Positions 33,496-44,692 of a stretch of DNA of 64,000 nucleotides are shown in pieces. The stretch's first letter is position 1. The number at the start of each line of letters is the position of its first letter. The notes beneath the pieces were generated by a model. That model did not search any database, was not told the origin of the DNA, and saw nothing but the letters and a program-made list of their open reading frames with translations. This stretch comes from Pseudomonas sp. (GTDB taxonomy: Bacteria; Pseudomonadota; Gammaproteobacteria; Pseudomonadales; Pseudomonadaceae), in contig JAKUTK010000014.1 in the NCBI GenBank assembly GCA_022448005.1, positions 1 through 64,000 of the forward strand, written 5' to 3'. A program made the position numbers and the translations under genes.

Positions 33496-34295
33496 ATCTG
33501 GACAAGACCCACCCCCTCGACAGCCGCGACCTCGACGCGCATATGTCCACGGCGGTCAGCACGGTGCGCCTGCTGACCGTGAACACACATAAAGGCTTCA
33601 CCGCACTCAACCGGCGGTTCATCCTGCCGGAGCTGCGCGAGGCAGTCAGGGCGGTATCGGCCGATATCGTGTTCCTGCAGGAAGTGCTCGGCACCCATGA
33701 AAAGCATGCGTTGCGCTTTCATGACTGGCCGAAGATGTCGCAGTACGAGTTCCTGGCTGACAGCATCTGGACCGATTTCGCCTATGGCCGCAACGCCGTC
33801 TACCCGGACGGCGACCACGGTAATGCCCTGCTCTCTAAATTCCCCATCACGCGCTACGAGAACCTCGACATTTCCATCGCTGGCCCTGAGCGTCGCGGCC
33901 TGTTGCACAGCGTGCTGCAGGTGCCGGGGCATGACGAGTTTCATGCTATCTGCGTGCACCTGGGCCTGCGCGAAGCCCATCGTCAACAGCAATTGCGCTT
34001 GCTCTGCGACCTTCTCGACTCGCTGCCAGCCGATGCCCCAGTGGTGGTTGCCGGGGACTTCAACGACTGGCGACTCAAAGGTGCCCAAGTGCTGGATCGC
34101 TGCGCCGGCATGCACGAGGTTTTCGCGGTAGCACAGGGTAAGGTGGCGAAAACCTTCCCGGCGCGCTGGCCGATGCTGAGGCTGGACCGGATCTATGTGC
34201 GAAATGCCACAAGCCACAAACCAAGAATACTGGGTAACAAACCCTGGACACACTTGTCCGATCATCTGCCCTTGGCGGTGGAGATACACCTATGA
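33492..34295 (+). CDS. ybhP: Endonuclease/exonuclease/phosphatase family protein (YbhP-like)
   Basis: A 267-residue EEP-fold hydrolase: LLTVNTHKGFTALN, the VFLQEVLG catalytic Glu, VVAGDFNDW (Asp/Asn) and LSDHLPLAVEI with the general-base His. GTG 33492 is taken as start because GGAAGGAG precedes it and it overlaps the DUF72 stop. The trio EEP protein, ClsB, YbhN matches ybhPON of E. coli. The substrate may be a phospholipid head group or phosphodiester; unknown. Confidence 0.87.
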   Translation: MNLDKTHPLDSRDLDAHMSTAVSTVRLLTVNTHKGFTALNRRFILPELREAVRAVSADIVFLQEVLGTHEKHALRFHDWPKMSQYEFLADSIWTDFAYGRNAVYPDGDHGNALLSKFPITRYENLDISIAGPERRGLLHSVLQVPGHDEFHAICVHLGLREAHRQQQLRLLCDLLDSLPADAPVVVAGDFNDWRLKGAQVLDRCAGMHEVFAVAQGKVAKTFPARWPMLRLDRIYVRNATSHKPRILGNKPWTHLSDHLPLAVEIHL

Positions 34296-35527
34296 ATTTT
34301 CACTGGAGAGACGGGAATCGTCTTCAGTTGCTGGAAAACGGTGAGGAATTCTTCCCCGCTGTGTTCGAGGCCATTGCGGCCGCGGAAAAGGAGGTCCTGC
34401 TGGAAACCTTCATCTTTTTCAAAGACAAGGTGGGACAGGAGCTGCAACAGACATTGATCGCCGCAGCGGAGCGCGGCGTCAGTGTGGACGTGACCGTAGA
34501 CGGTTATGGCTCGGCTGACCTGGATGGCGATTTTGCCGCGGCGATGGCGCGGGCCGGTGTACGCGTTCACGTATTCGATCCGGGAAAGCGGGTGCTGGGC
34601 AAGCGTCTGAACGTGTTCCGCCGCATGCACCGCAAGATTGTCGTGGTGGATGGTGACCTGGCCTTCATCGGCGGCATCAACTTTTCGGCTGACCATCTCG
34701 GCGATTTTGGCCCAGCGGCCAAGCAGGATTACGCGCTTCGGGTCGAAGGCCCGGTCGTACACGATATCCACCGCTTCTCGCTCGCCAACATCTCGGCCAC
34801 GTCGACGCACCGGCGCTGGTGGCATCGCCGACAACGAACTCAAAGCAACGGTTTTGTCGGTGTCAGCCGAGGAGAGGCCCGCGCCCTGTTCGTGACCCGC
34901 GACAACAACCACCACAGCAACGACATCGAGCAGCATTATCTGCAAGCGATCCGCGATGCCCGCTCACGCCTGCTGATCGCCAATGCTTATTTCTTCCCCG
35001 GTTACCGTGTGCTGCGGGAGATCCGCAACGCCGCACGGCGGGGCGTTAGGGTCCGGTTGATTCTGCAGGGCGAACCGGACATGCCGATTGCTAAATTCGG
35101 CGCGCGCATGCTTTACAACTACCTGATGAGCGACGGCGTGGAGATCCATGAATACTGCCGCCGGCCGCTGCATGGCAAGGTGGCGTTGGCCGACTACGAG
35201 TGGTCCACAGTGGGCTCGAGCAATCTCGACCCCCTGAGCCTGTCGCTCAATCTCGAGGCGAACCTGATCATTCGCGATCACTCCTTCAACCGCCAATTGC
35301 ACGAGAACCTGGATCGGCTGCTGCAACAGGATTGTCGCCGCATTCCGTTGGAGCGCATCGTCCGTGGTTACTGGTGGCGAGCACCGCTGGCCTTCATCAT
35401 TTTCCACTTTCTACGTCACTTCCCTCAGTGGGTGGGTCTGTTGCCAGCTCATAAACCAAAGTTGCAGCTGCTCGATCCGGAGCCACTGGACCCCAGCCCC
35501 GCCCCCTTGCAGCGAGAACACCAATGA
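34292..35527 (+). CDS. clsB: Cardiolipin synthase B
   Basis: A 411-residue phospholipase-D superfamily enzyme that forms cardiolipin from phosphatidylglycerol donors. Two HKD motifs are visible: HRKIVVVDGDLAFIGG (near residue 113) and HGKVALADYEWSTVGSSN (near 293). A hydrophobic segment near 365-385 may attach it to the inner membrane. It overlaps ybhP and ybhN by ATGA. Cardiolipin supply under osmotic or desiccation stress is consistent with the surrounding trehalose genes. Confidence 0.92.
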   Translation: MNFHWRDGNRLQLLENGEEFFPAVFEAIAAAEKEVLLETFIFFKDKVGQELQQTLIAAAERGVSVDVTVDGYGSADLDGDFAAAMARAGVRVHVFDPGKRVLGKRLNVFRRMHRKIVVVDGDLAFIGGINFSADHLGDFGPAAKQDYALRVEGPVVHDIHRFSLANISATSTHRRWWHRRQRTQSNGFVGVSRGEARALFVTRDNNHHSNDIEQHYLQAIRDARSRLLIANAYFFPGYRVLREIRNAARRGVRVRLILQGEPDMPIAKFGARMLYNYLMSDGVEIHEYCRRPLHGKVALADYEWSTVGSSNLDPLSLSLNLEANLIIRDHSFNRQLHENLDRLLQQDCRRIPLERIVRGYWWRAPLAFIIFHFLRHFPQWVGLLPAHKPKLQLLDPEPLDPSPAPLQREHQ

Positions 35528-36543
35528 CAGAGCGACACCACCAGCCACAGAGCGGGTGGCGCCGCCGATGGCCGTTGATCAAGCGGATCCTGACCTACTG
35601 CTTCTTCATTCTGGTCGCAGGGCTATTGATCGGGCTTGCCCGTAACGTCAACTGGAGTGAGGTCTATCAGACGCTGCGCAACTACAGCGCCAGAACCCTG
35701 TGGCTGGCCGGCGCAGCCACCGCGGTGAGTTATGCGGTGTACTGCTGTTTCGACGTACTCGGCAAACGCTATGCCCAGCACGACATGCCGATCCGGCAGA
35801 TCCTCCCGGTGACCTTTGTCTGCTACGCCTTCAACCTCAACCTGAGCGCCTGGGTCGGCGGAATCGCGCTGCGCTATCGGCTCTATTCGCGGTTTGGCCT
35901 GCGCACCTCACAGATCACCCGTGTGTTCACCATGAGCGTGCTGACCAACTGGCTCGGCTATTTGTGGCTGGCGGGGCTGATCTTTTCCCTGGGCTGGATC
36001 ACGCCGCCCGCTGACTGGGAGATCGGTCATACCGCGTTGCGTGTACTGGGCGCTGGGCTGCTGCTGGTCTCGGCGATCTATCTCTGGGCGTGCGGCTTCT
36101 CCAAACGTCGCCACTGGACGATCCGCAAGCACGAGATCTATTTACCGAGCCTGCGCCTGGCTGTGGTCCAGATGCTGCTCGGCGCCAGCAACTGGGCACT
36201 GATGGCGCTGGTCGTCTATTTCATGCTGTCGCAACAGGTGCCCTATCCCGTCGTGCTGGGCATTCTGATGATCAGCAGCGTAGCGGGCGTGATTGCCCAC
36301 ATACCGGCCGGGCTCGGAGTGATCGAAGCGGTGTTCGTGGCAATGCTCAGCGGCGGTGAACTCAGCCAGGCCAACATCGTGGCCGGGTTGATCGGCTACC
36401 GGGTGGTCTACTTCCTTATCCCGCTTATGTTTGCCACGATGGTTTACGTGGCGCTGGAACTACGGGCCAAGAAGCTGCGTTCTCGTGGCCAGGCGCAAAC
36501 CGACGAAGGCCCGCAGGAGGAGCACCCGTCTACAGCGACTTGA
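35524..36543 (+). CDS. ybhN: YbhN/UPF0104 inner-membrane protein
   Basis: A 339-residue membrane protein with about 7-8 hydrophobic segments, related to the membrane domain of lysylphosphatidylglycerol synthase/flippase (UPF0104). Characteristic regions are RYAQHDMPIRQ, the FNLNLSAWVGGIALRYRLYSRFGL stretch, and AHIPAGLGVIEAVFVAML. It overlaps clsB and ends the operon. Recent work on E. coli places YbhN-type proteins with lipid transport; that role is inferred here. Confidence 0.88.
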   Translation: MTERHHQPQSGWRRRWPLIKRILTYCFFILVAGLLIGLARNVNWSEVYQTLRNYSARTLWLAGAATAVSYAVYCCFDVLGKRYAQHDMPIRQILPVTFVCYAFNLNLSAWVGGIALRYRLYSRFGLRTSQITRVFTMSVLTNWLGYLWLAGLIFSLGWITPPADWEIGHTALRVLGAGLLLVSAIYLWACGFSKRRHWTIRKHEIYLPSLRLAVVQMLLGASNWALMALVVYFMLSQQVPYPVVLGILMISSVAGVIAHIPAGLGVIEAVFVAMLSGGELSQANIVAGLIGYRVVYFLIPLMFATMVYVALELRAKKLRSRGQAQTDEGPQEEHPSTAT

Positions 36544-36598
36544 TAATGGCCGCGAGTTTGCCCTGCCCGAAGCCACAGCAAGCACCATAAACAGAAAA

Positions 36599-36622
36599 GC
36601 CGGAGCGATCATCGCTCCGGCT
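36599..36622. terminator. Bidirectional terminator between ybhN and glgB
   Basis: A GCCGGAGCGA-TCAT-CGCTCCGGC-type perfect stem lies midway between convergent ybhN and glgB. CTTCTTCG follows it on the plus strand and TTTTCTGTTT on the minus strand. It can serve both operons. Confidence 0.8.
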
Positions 36623-36664
36623 TCTTCGTACCGGCGTCTGGCATCAGGCGCCGGTCTGCAGCAG

Positions 36665-38884
36665 TTACACCTGGGGTCGAAGGATGATCACACCCAGTGG
36701 TGGCAGGGTCAGCGCCAGTGACACATCCTGACCATGAGCCGGAATCTGCTCGGCCAATATGCCGCCGCCGCCATTACCCACGTTGGAGCCGCCATAGCAC
36801 TCGGCGTCACTGTTGAAGATTTCCTCCCAGCGACTGTCGACTGGCACGCCAATGCGATAGTTCTCGCGAACGACCGGCGTGTAATTGCCCACGATCAACA
36901 ATGGATTGCCGCTGGAATCCATGCGCACCCAGGCAAACACGCTGTTGGCGCGATCATCACCGATCAACCACTGGAAGCCGGCCGGATCGGAATCGAGCTC
37001 ATGCAGCGCGGGTTCCTTGCTGTACAGATGATTGAGATCGCGCACTAGATTCTGCGCGCCGCGGTGGTCGGGCTCTTCCAGCAGATGCCAATCCAGCTCG
37101 CGGTCATGGTTCCATTCCCGCCACTGGCCGAACTCACAGCCCATGAACAGCAGCTTCTTGCCGGGGTGCGTCCACATGAACGACAGATAAGCACGCAGGT
37201 TGGCGAACTTCTGCCAGCGGTCCCCCGGCATTTTTTCGATTAGCGAGCCCTTGCCGTGCACCACCTCATCGTGGGAAATCGGCAGGACGAAGTGTTCCGA
37301 GTAGGCGTAGACCATGCCGAAGGTAAACTTGTCATGGTGGTACTGCCGATTTATCGGGTCTTCCTCGATGTACTGGAGCGAGTCGTGCATCCAGCCCATG
37401 TTCCACTTGTAGGCAAAGCCCAGCCCGTTTTCAGACGTCGGCTTGCTCACGCCAGGGAACGCAGTGGACTCCTCGGCAATGACCAGCGCACCTGGGGTTT
37501 CGGTCGCCACGACGTCGTTCAGATGGCGCAGGAAGTCGATGGCTTCCAGATTCTCCCGCCCGCCATGACGGTTGGGGATCCACTCGCCTTCCTTGCGTGA
37601 ATAATCGCGATAGAGCATCGAGGCCACTGCATCCACACGCAGTGCGTCGACATGGAATTCGCGCAGCCAGTGCAATGCTGAGGCAAGCATGAAGCCATGG
37701 ACCTCGGTCCGCCCCAGGTTGTAGATGTAGGTGTCCCAGTCCTGATGGAAACCCTCGAACGGGTGCGCGTACTCGTATAGCGCAGTGCCATCGAACTCGC
37801 CCAAACCATGAGCATCAGTCGGGAAGTGGGCCGGAACCCAGTCGAGAATCACGCCGATACCGGCGGCGTGACAGGCATCGATGAAGGCTGCGAAGTCGTG
37901 CGCCGATCCATAACGCGCGCTTGGCGCGAACTGGGACAGGAGCTGGTAACCCCAGGAGCCGCCGAAGGGGTGCTCCATGATGGGCATCAGTTCGATATGG
38001 GTGAAACCCAGATCGACCACATAGGGAATCAGCCGCTCAGCCAGTTCATGCCAGTCGTACAAGCGACCGTCGTCGCCGCCGTCGCGACGCCAGGAACCGG
38101 CGTGCAGCTCGTAAATGCTCATCGGTGCTTTCACCGATTGTTGCTTCGCCCGCTGCTCGAGCCAGGCCTCGTCTTTCCATTCGTATTCGAGCGGGTGCGA
38201 AATTACCGATGCGGTGCCTGGCGGCAGTTCGGTGGCCAGTGCAATCGGATCGGCCTTCAGTGGCAGGATGCCTTGCGGGCCGAGAATCTCGTATTTGTAG
38301 GCCTCGCCCGGCTGCAGACGCGGGATGAAGATCTCCCACACGCCTGACGGAAAGCGCAGGCGCATGGGGTGCCGACGCCCGTCCCAACCGTTGAAGCTGC
38401 CAACTACCGATACGCGGCGAGCGTTAGGCGCCCACACTGCAAAGCGAACACCCTGAACGCCATCAACCTCCATGGGCTGAGCGCCGAATACGCGGCCGAT
38501 TTCCCGATGGTTGCCCTCGGAAAACAGGTACATGTCCATTTCGCCGAGCTGGGGACCAAAGCTGAAAGGGTCTTCGGTGATTTGTTCGCCACTGGCCCAG
38601 CGAATCTTCAACAGATACGGCTGTTGATTGGTCAATCGGGTGAAGAAAAAGCCGGGCACCTGGCCTTGCTCCATGGCCGCCAGCACCCTCCCCCCGCTGC
38701 GCTCAAGCACTTCGACGCCCAACGCATTAGGCAGGTAGGCGCGTACGACCAGCCCATCACCGTCCGGGTGCGGGCCAAGAATGGAAAACGGATTGCCATG
38801 TTCGGCGCGCACCAGCGCGTCGACATCAGCATCGGTTGGTAGCAGGTTTTCACCGGGCATTGTCACGGCCGGACGATCATTCAT
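36665..38884 (-). CDS. glgB: 1,4-alpha-glucan branching enzyme
   Basis: A 739-residue GH13 enzyme that introduces alpha-1,6 branches. It has a tandem N-terminal CBM48 region (about 25-250) and the nucleophile Asp near 417 ([23 protein letters not shown]). The Glu lies near 469 ([11 protein letters not shown]) and the Asp near 539 ([14 protein letters not shown]). ATG 38884 has GGAGG upstream and overlaps the treS stop (ATGA), so both are made from one message. It branches the linear glucan made by GlgE or GlgA. Confidence 0.95.
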   Translation of the reverse strand: MNDRPAVTMPGENLLPTDADVDALVRAEHGNPFSILGPHPDGDGLVVRAYLPNALGVEVLERSGGRVLAAMEQGQVPGFFFTRLTNQQPYLLKIRWASGEQITEDPFSFGPQLGEMDMYLFSEGNHREIGRVFGAQPMEVDGVQGVRFAVWAPNARRVSVVGSFNGWDGRRHPMRLRFPSGVWEIFIPRLQPGEAYKYEILGPQGILPLKADPIALATELPPGTASVISHPLEYEWKDEAWLEQRAKQQSVKAPMSIYELHAGSWRRDGGDDGRLYDWHELAERLIPYVVDLGFTHIELMPIMEHPFGGSWGYQLLSQFAPSARYGSAHDFAAFIDACHAAGIGVILDWVPAHFPTDAHGLGEFDGTALYEYAHPFEGFHQDWDTYIYNLGRTEVHGFMLASALHWLREFHVDALRVDAVASMLYRDYSRKEGEWIPNRHGGRENLEAIDFLRHLNDVVATETPGALVIAEESTAFPGVSKPTSENGLGFAYKWNMGWMHDSLQYIEEDPINRQYHHDKFTFGMVYAYSEHFVLPISHDEVVHGKGSLIEKMPGDRWQKFANLRAYLSFMWTHPGKKLLFMGCEFGQWREWNHDRELDWHLLEEPDHRGAQNLVRDLNHLYSKEPALHELDSDPAGFQWLIGDDRANSVFAWVRMDSSGNPLLIVGNYTPVVRENYRIGVPVDSRWEEIFNSDAECYGGSNVGNGGGGILAEQIPAHGQDVSLALTLPPLGVIILRPQV

Positions 38885-41800
38885 TGGGAACCTCCATCGG
38901 AAATCTGTTGTGCCAGCGTCGCCAGTCCTTGAAGCGGGACGGTCAGCCAAGCCGGGCGGTTCTCTGCTTCATAAGCTACTTCATACGCGGTCTTTTCCAG
39001 GCTGAACAGGGCCAGAGCCGCATCAGCCCCGGCCGCGTCCTTCCAGGCGTGTGGCAACTCGGCGGTCGCCTCGCGATAAGCTTCCAGGAAGACCGCACGT
39101 GCGCTTTGTTGATAGGTATCGGAAATGTTGCGGCGAGCCTGGCTGGCAACTTCGGAGCTGTCGCTCGCCTGGGCGTTACGCAGCGTCATGGCGGTGGCGT
39201 ATTCAAAGGAGCGCAGCACACCGGCGACGTCCTTGAACGGGCTCAGCTTGCTGCGTCGTTCCTCGAGTGAGCGCGCGGGCTCACCCTCGAAGTCGATGAA
39301 GTAGGCATCGCCCTGCGCAACCAGAATCTGGCCAAGGTGCAGGTCACCATGCACACGCGTCCGCAGCCCGCCCAGCGTGCCGTTGGCCAGTCGCTTGACT
39401 TCGGCCAGCAACTGTTTGCGCTGATCAAGGAGCTGATCGACCTGAGCGGTCGTTTTACGATCGAGATCGCCACGGCGAGCTTGAAGCAGATCAAGCGCGT
39501 GTTCGACCTGCCCTGAGATCAACTGCGTCCATTCCTTGGCATCCGAGGCCGTGGTCGGCTCGGCAGCAAAGGCCTGATTGTCGGTCTGCACCGCCAAGGT
39601 CATATGCATCTCGCCGAGGCGTTGACCAAGCAGCCGGTTGAAGGCCTCCAGCTCTTCCAGTGCACTGAACTGGTTTTCATGCAGCGAAACGCCGCCAGCG
39701 ATCTGGTCGCGCACCGCCCGATCCAGCGTGTTCAGCGTCCATTCCCAGGCGTCGCCCTGGTTGTCGAGGAAGCGCTGCACAACCATCAGGGCGTATTGCT
39801 CACCGTTCTTGTCGAAGCGGCTCACCTGTCCCAACATCGCAGAGATATGGGTGAAGCCCTGTTCGGTCAGGAAGCTGCCCATCTCCAGCTCTGGGTGCAT
39901 CCCTGCCGAGACGCGGCGCAAGACCTTGATCATCATGCTGCTACCGATGATTGCCGAGCTGTTGGATTGTTCGGCTGTTAGGTAGCGCACTTCCGCATCT
40001 GCTGGCAGTTCGATCTCAGCGAGCTGCGCCATGGGCTGGAAACGTATCTCGCCTTCGCCGCACGGCAGCACCTGCTCCTCGCGCAGCCCCTGGATGACGC
40101 CGAGTACGAACTGCTTGAGCGCGAAGGCATCGGTCAGGAGCCCTACTTGCGGCCCGCGACGGACCCGCGCCATTGCCAGTTGCTGTGGCAGCGCGATATC
40201 GAAGTCACCCTCGTCGAGGAAGCCCAATGGCAACTGATAACGGTCGCTGCGTCCGCCTGCATCGACCGCCACCTCACTCAACAATACCGGGCGTTGCGGG
40301 TCGCCGAACGGCACGCTGTAGCAGATCTTGATCGAGTTGATCGTCGCGTCCTTGCTGGCGAACCAGCGACGCTTGGGCAGGTATGCCGGCAGCGATTCGG
40401 TTTCCAGAATCCGTTTGTTGACCGCATTGAGCGTATCCAGGCGCTTGAGCACCAACGTTTGAAAATCAGGCATGGTTTCCACCGGTTCTTGGTGCCAGCT
40501 CGGCATCTGGTGACTGGTTGCCAGCTGGAACCAGTAAAAGCCGTAGGGAGGTAGAGTCAGCAGATACGGCAGTTGGCCGATCGGCGGGAAGGCACTGCCG
40601 CCGACCATTTCCACCGGCACCATGCCGGCGTAATGCGACAGCTCCAGCTCTGCGGCCTGTGCCGAACGTGAAACGTTGGCGACGCAGAAGATCACTTCCG
40701 TCTCGCCGGTTGCCGTCGTGAACTCGCGGATATAGGCAAGAATGCGACGGTTGCTCGGCGCCAGCATTTTCAGGGTGCCACGGCCGAATGCCTTGAACTG
40801 CTTACGGATGGAAAGCAGCCGCCGCGTCCAGTTGAGCAGTGAATGCGGGTCGCGCTGCTGAGCCTCGACGTTGATCGCCTGATAGCCATACAGCGGGTCC
40901 ATGATCGGTGGCAACACCAGACTGGGCGGGTCGGCGCGGGAAAAGCCGCCGTTGCGGTCGACCGACCACTGCATCGGCGTGCGCACACCGTCGCGGTCAC
41001 CGAGGAAGATGTTGTCGCCCATGCCGATCTCATCGCCGTAATAGATCACCGGCGTACCGGGCATCGAAAGCAACAGGCTGTTGAGCAGCTCGATCCTGCG
41101 GCGGTCCCGTTCCAGCAGTGGTGCCAGGCGGCGTCGGATGCCAAGGTTGATGCGCGCGCGCTTGTCCGAGGCGTAGTAGTTCCAGAGGTAGTCGCGCTCC
41201 TTGTCGGTCACCATTTCCAGCGTCAGCTCGTCATGGTTGCGCAGGAAGATCGCCCACTGGCAGTTCTCGGGAATGTCCGGTGTTTGCCGGAGAATGTCGG
41301 TAATCGGGAAACGGTCTTCCTGGGCAAGCGCCATGTACATGCGCGGCATCAGCGGGAAATGGAACGCCATGTGGCATTCGTCACCGAGCCCGCCATCCTC
41401 GCCGCCGAAGTACAGCTGCGTGTCTTCCGGCCATTGATTGGCTTCAGCCAGCAGCATGCGGTCGGGGTAGTTGGCGTCGATCTCAGCGCGGATCTTCTTC
41501 AGCACCACGTGGGTTTCGGGCAGGTTCTCGTTGTTGGTGCCGTCGCGCTCCACCAGATAGGGAATTGCGTCCAGACGCAGGCCGTCGATCCCCAGGTCCA
41601 GCCAGTAGCGCATCACGCTGAGAACCGCCTTCATCACCTGCGGGTTGTCGAAGTTGAGGTCCGGCTGGTGAGAATAGAAGCGGTGCCAGAAGTACTGCTG
41701 TGCCACCGGGTCCCAGGTCCAGTTCGACACTTCGGTATCCAGAAAGATGATCCGCGTGCCGTCGTATTTCTCATCGGTATCTGACCATACGTAGAAGTCG

Positions 41801-42204
41801 CGTGCTGCCGACCCCTTCTTCGCCTTGCGCGCACGCTGAAACCACGGATGCTGGTCGGAGGTGTGGTTGATGACCAGTTCGGTGATCACCCGCAGGCCAC
41901 GCTTGTGAGCCTCAGCGATAAAGCGCTTGGCGTCAGCCATGGTTCCGTAATCCGAATGCACGCCACGGTATTCAGCAATGTCATAACCGTCGTCGCGACG
42001 CGGCGATGGGTAGAACGGCAGCAACCAGATGGTGTTCACGCCGAGGTCGGCGATGTAGTCGAGCTTGTCGATCAAGCCCTGAAAGTCGCCGACGCCGTCG
42101 TTATTCGAATCGAAGAAGGATTTCAGGTGGACCTGATAGACCACCGCGTCCTTGTACCAAAGAGGGTCCTTGATAAAGGCAGCAGGTTTGCGCGCTCTGG
42201 CCAT
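38881..42204 (-). CDS. treS: Trehalose synthase fused to maltokinase (TreS-Pep2)
   Basis: A 1107-residue bifunctional enzyme. Residues about 1-545 are GH13 trehalose synthase: [18 protein letters not shown], Asp near 211 ([10 protein letters not shown]), Glu near 253 ([11 protein letters not shown]) and Asp near 324 ([11 protein letters not shown]). Residues about 570-1107 are the maltokinase: [12 protein letters not shown] (near 951) and [12 protein letters not shown] (near 972). It turns trehalose into maltose and phosphorylates it to maltose-1-phosphate, the GlgE substrate. In mycobacteria these are two proteins in complex; pseudomonads commonly carry the fusion. ATG 42204 follows AGGA. 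Confidence 0.95.
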   Translation of the reverse strand: MARARKPAAFIKDPLWYKDAVVYQVHLKSFFDSNNDGVGDFQGLIDKLDYIADLGVNTIWLLPFYPSPRRDDGYDIAEYRGVHSDYGTMADAKRFIAEAHKRGLRVITELVINHTSDQHPWFQRARKAKKGSAARDFYVWSDTDEKYDGTRIIFLDTEVSNWTWDPVAQQYFWHRFYSHQPDLNFDNPQVMKAVLSVMRYWLDLGIDGLRLDAIPYLVERDGTNNENLPETHVVLKKIRAEIDANYPDRMLLAEANQWPEDTQLYFGGEDGGLGDECHMAFHFPLMPRMYMALAQEDRFPITDILRQTPDIPENCQWAIFLRNHDELTLEMVTDKERDYLWNYYASDKRARINLGIRRRLAPLLERDRRRIELLNSLLLSMPGTPVIYYGDEIGMGDNIFLGDRDGVRTPMQWSVDRNGGFSRADPPSLVLPPIMDPLYGYQAINVEAQQRDPHSLLNWTRRLLSIRKQFKAFGRGTLKMLAPSNRRILAYIREFTTATGETEVIFCVANVSRSAQAAELELSHYAGMVPVEMVGGSAFPPIGQLPYLLTLPPYGFYWFQLATSHQMPSWHQEPVETMPDFQTLVLKRLDTLNAVNKRILETESLPAYLPKRRWFASKDATINSIKICYSVPFGDPQRPVLLSEVAVDAGGRSDRYQLPLGFLDEGDFDIALPQQLAMARVRRGPQVGLLTDAFALKQFVLGVIQGLREEQVLPCGEGEIRFQPMAQLAEIELPADAEVRYLTAEQSNSSAIIGSSMMIKVLRRVSAGMHPELEMGSFLTEQGFTHISAMLGQVSRFDKNGEQYALMVVQRFLDNQGDAWEWTLNTLDRAVRDQIAGGVSLHENQFSALEELEAFNRLLGQRLGEMHMTLAVQTDNQAFAAEPTTASDAKEWTQLISGQVEHALDLLQARRGDLDRKTTAQVDQLLDQRKQLLAEVKRLANGTLGGLRTRVHGDLHLGQILVAQGDAYFIDFEGEPARSLEERRSKLSPFKDVAGVLRSFEYATAMTLRNAQASDSSEVASQARRNISDTYQQSARAVFLEAYREATAELPHAWKDAAGADAALALFSLEKTAYEVAYEAENRPAWLTVPLQGLATLAQQISDGGSQ

Positions 42205-42243
42205 GGTCTCGTTCCTTTCATCTGCCTTCTGACTGGCCCACAC

Positions 42244-42348
42244 ATGTGGCCAGCCGAGGCGGAAAAGTAAGCCAGCTAGTCTATAAACAAGATGAGGTAA
42301 TGTTTATAAACAACTGATATATAGCGTTTTTATACCCTTCTTAATAAA
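42244..42348 (-). promoter_or_regulatory. AT-rich promoter region of treS-glgB with 12-bp palindrome
   Basis: A 105-bp AT-rich gap in an otherwise GC-rich operon. It holds the perfect palindrome TGTTTATAAACA (42301-42312), a half copy TATAAACA (about 42282-42289), and TATA-type sequences suited to a leftward promoter. This suggests that treS-glgB has its own regulated promoter, separate from glgE. The binding protein is unknown. Confidence 0.5.
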
Positions 42349-44361
42349 TCACTTTAAGTCAGGGTTCATGGCATCCGAACTGATGCGCCAAATGCCGAAG
42401 GGCAAGTGCCAGGGCTCAATCCGCATAAACTGAGTCTTGCCGTACCAGGTCCAGCGATGACCGTTCATCAAATCTTCACCTCGGGTCTCGGCATCGTCCG
42501 GGAGCCCCATCTCCCACAGCGGCAGCTCGAAATGAGCTTCCTGGGCGTTATGTGGGTCAAGGCTGACCGCAACCAGGATGAAGTTCTTCAGATCCGGCGT
42601 GCGTTTGCCGAAGAACAGGATGTTGTCGTTATAGGCCGTGTATGCCTTGAACCCCAGATGCGTCTGCAGGGCCGGGTTCTGCCTGCGGATACGGTTGAGC
42701 TGGGCAATCTCGGCAACGATGCTGCCCGGTGCGTGGTAGTCCCGTACCCGTATCTGGTACTTCTCCGAATCCAGGTACTCCTCCTTGCCTGGAATCGCCG
42801 CCGACTCGCACAGTTCAAACCCCGAGTACATGCCCCACAGCCCGGAGCCCATGGTCGCCAGCGCCGCGCGGATCAGGAACCCGGCGCGCCCGGAGTCGTG
42901 CAAGAAAAACGGATTGATGTCCGGCGTGTTGACGAAGAAGTTAGGCCGGTAGCAATCGCGCAGCGGATGCTCGTTCAGCTCGGTGAGGTATTCGCTGAGC
43001 TCCGCCTTGTTGTTGCGCCAGGTGAAATAGGTGTAGCTCTGGTTGAAGCCAACCTTGCCCAAGCGCGCCATCATCGCCGGCTTGGTGAAAGCCTCGGAAA
43101 GGAACATGACATCCGGGTCTCGCTCGCGGATATCGGCAATCATCCACTCCCAGAATGGCAGCGGTTTGGTGTGCGGATTATCGACGCGGAAGATCTTCAC
43201 GCCCTGCTCCACCCAGTGCCAGATCACATCGCGCAGGGCGATCCACAGATCGGGCATGGCGTCTTCGGCGTAGAAGTCGACGTTGACGATGTCCTGGTAC
43301 TTTTTCGGCGGGTTCTCCGCATAGCGGATGGTCCCGTCCGGTCGCCAGGAGAACCAGCCCGGATGCTCGCTGAGCCACGGGTGGTCCTGGGAACACTGAA
43401 TCGCGAAGTCGAGTGCGATTTCCAGACCGTGCTCTCGGGCCGCGGCGACCAGGGCGCGGAAATCGTCGAGCGTACCCAGCTCAGGGTGGACGGCATCGTG
43501 CCCGCCGGCTTCGCCGCCGATTGCATACGGGCTGCCTGGATCATCCGGGCCGGCATGCAGTGTGTTGTTCGGGCCTTTGCGGTGCTGTCGGCCGATGGGG
43601 TGAATCGGCGTGAAATACAACACGTCAAAGCCCATGTCGCGGATTGACGGCAAACGCTTGTGTACGTCGTGGAAGGTGCCGTGACGGTTGGGGTCATCGG
43701 TTTCAGAGCGGGGAAACAACTCGTACCAGCTGGCAAACAGCGCAAGCGGTCGCTCGACCTCCACCGGGTACACATCGCTCTGGCTGCAATGCTCACGTGG
43801 GTCTGCATCAGCCATCGCCGCGGCGGTTTCACTGGCCAGCATCACCGAGACGCGCTCGTCGTCCAGGTGCGCCATGCTCAGGCGGTGCAGCAGGTCATCG
43901 AGGATGGCCTTGGTTTCGCCCTGCGCGCGCTGGCTGGCGCGCTCAAGCAGCAGTCGTCCTTCTTCCAGCTCAAGTTGCACCGGAACGCCGGCGGTGTGCT
44001 TCTTCGAAAGCTCGTAACGGTAGGTCTCGTAGATATCCCACCAGGCTTCGATCATGAACTCGTGTGATGCAACCTGCGTTGGGGTGAATTGCCCCTCCCA
44101 ACTGTCGTTGCCGATCAACTTGAGCCGTGCGCGGCGCCAGGTGGTTTCATCCTTGGTTCGCCAGCAGATCGTCGCAGCGAGCTGATCGTGCCCATCGGCG
44201 AAGATCTTGCTCGTGACGTTGATCGGGTGACCGATGGTTGCCTTTGCGGCAAATCGCCCCCCTTCCAGTACGGGTTGGGTCGATTCAATAGCAATGCGCG
44301 GCATCCGCAAGGCCTGTTCAAGTCGGGGGTGAATCACCGGATGGGGCTTTGCATCGGTCAT
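42349..44361 (-). CDS. glgE: Maltose-1-phosphate maltosyltransferase
   Basis: A 670-residue GH13_3 enzyme that extends alpha-glucan by maltosyl units from maltose-1-phosphate. The nucleophile Asp is near 393 (FRVDNPHTKPLPFW), the acid/base Glu near 421 (VMFLSEAFTKP) and the third Asp near 482 (NTPDINPFF). The N-terminal domain with GHPINVTSKIFADGHD is typical. TAGGAG precedes the ATG. With TreS-Pep2 and GlgB it completes the trehalose-to-glucan route. Confidence 0.95.
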   Translation of the reverse strand: MTDAKPHPVIHPRLEQALRMPRIAIESTQPVLEGGRFAAKATIGHPINVTSKIFADGHDQLAATICWRTKDETTWRRARLKLIGNDSWEGQFTPTQVASHEFMIEAWWDIYETYRYELSKKHTAGVPVQLELEEGRLLLERASQRAQGETKAILDDLLHRLSMAHLDDERVSVMLASETAAAMADADPREHCSQSDVYPVEVERPLALFASWYELFPRSETDDPNRHGTFHDVHKRLPSIRDMGFDVLYFTPIHPIGRQHRKGPNNTLHAGPDDPGSPYAIGGEAGGHDAVHPELGTLDDFRALVAAAREHGLEIALDFAIQCSQDHPWLSEHPGWFSWRPDGTIRYAENPPKKYQDIVNVDFYAEDAMPDLWIALRDVIWHWVEQGVKIFRVDNPHTKPLPFWEWMIADIRERDPDVMFLSEAFTKPAMMARLGKVGFNQSYTYFTWRNNKAELSEYLTELNEHPLRDCYRPNFFVNTPDINPFFLHDSGRAGFLIRAALATMGSGLWGMYSGFELCESAAIPGKEEYLDSEKYQIRVRDYHAPGSIVAEIAQLNRIRRQNPALQTHLGFKAYTAYNDNILFFGKRTPDLKNFILVAVSLDPHNAQEAHFELPLWEMGLPDDAETRGEDLMNGHRWTWYGKTQFMRIEPWHLPFGIWRISSDAMNPDLK

Positions 44362-44692
44362 CGAACGGGGCTCCTAAGCGAAATGACAGCGAAACGGCAA
44401 AACCTCCCCGCTCGCGATTGGCAATCGAGCGGGACTGGCTATACCGGCGGAAAACCTTCATGCGGGCTTTCTCGGGCTCTGTTCTTTCCGAACCAAAGGA
44501 GGCCTGAAAAGTTCAGCAAGAAGGCCGCTACCGCTTGCCACAGACAACGCTGTGGTTGTTTTCAGGCAAACGCCGGACAGAAGGTCCGGCGCGTGGGTGC
44601 GTTGCTCCAACTGAAGCCGGTTTGCTGGCGGTCCGATGTGCATTTGATGTGCCTGCTACATAGGTGCACGCCCGAGGCGTAAGCCTGGTGCG
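44362..44692. other. Structured intergenic region between glgE and fdhE
   Basis: 331 bp without a supportable gene. Three hairpins stand out: CCGCTCG/CGAGCGG with an inner GATTG/CAATC (about 44408-44433), CCACAG/CTGTGG followed by TTGTTTT (about 44537-44563), and a perfect 8-bp CGCCGGAC/GTCCGGCG (44571-44591). It contains the leftward glgE promoter and may also hold a small RNA. No direct evidence decides this. Confidence 0.4.
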
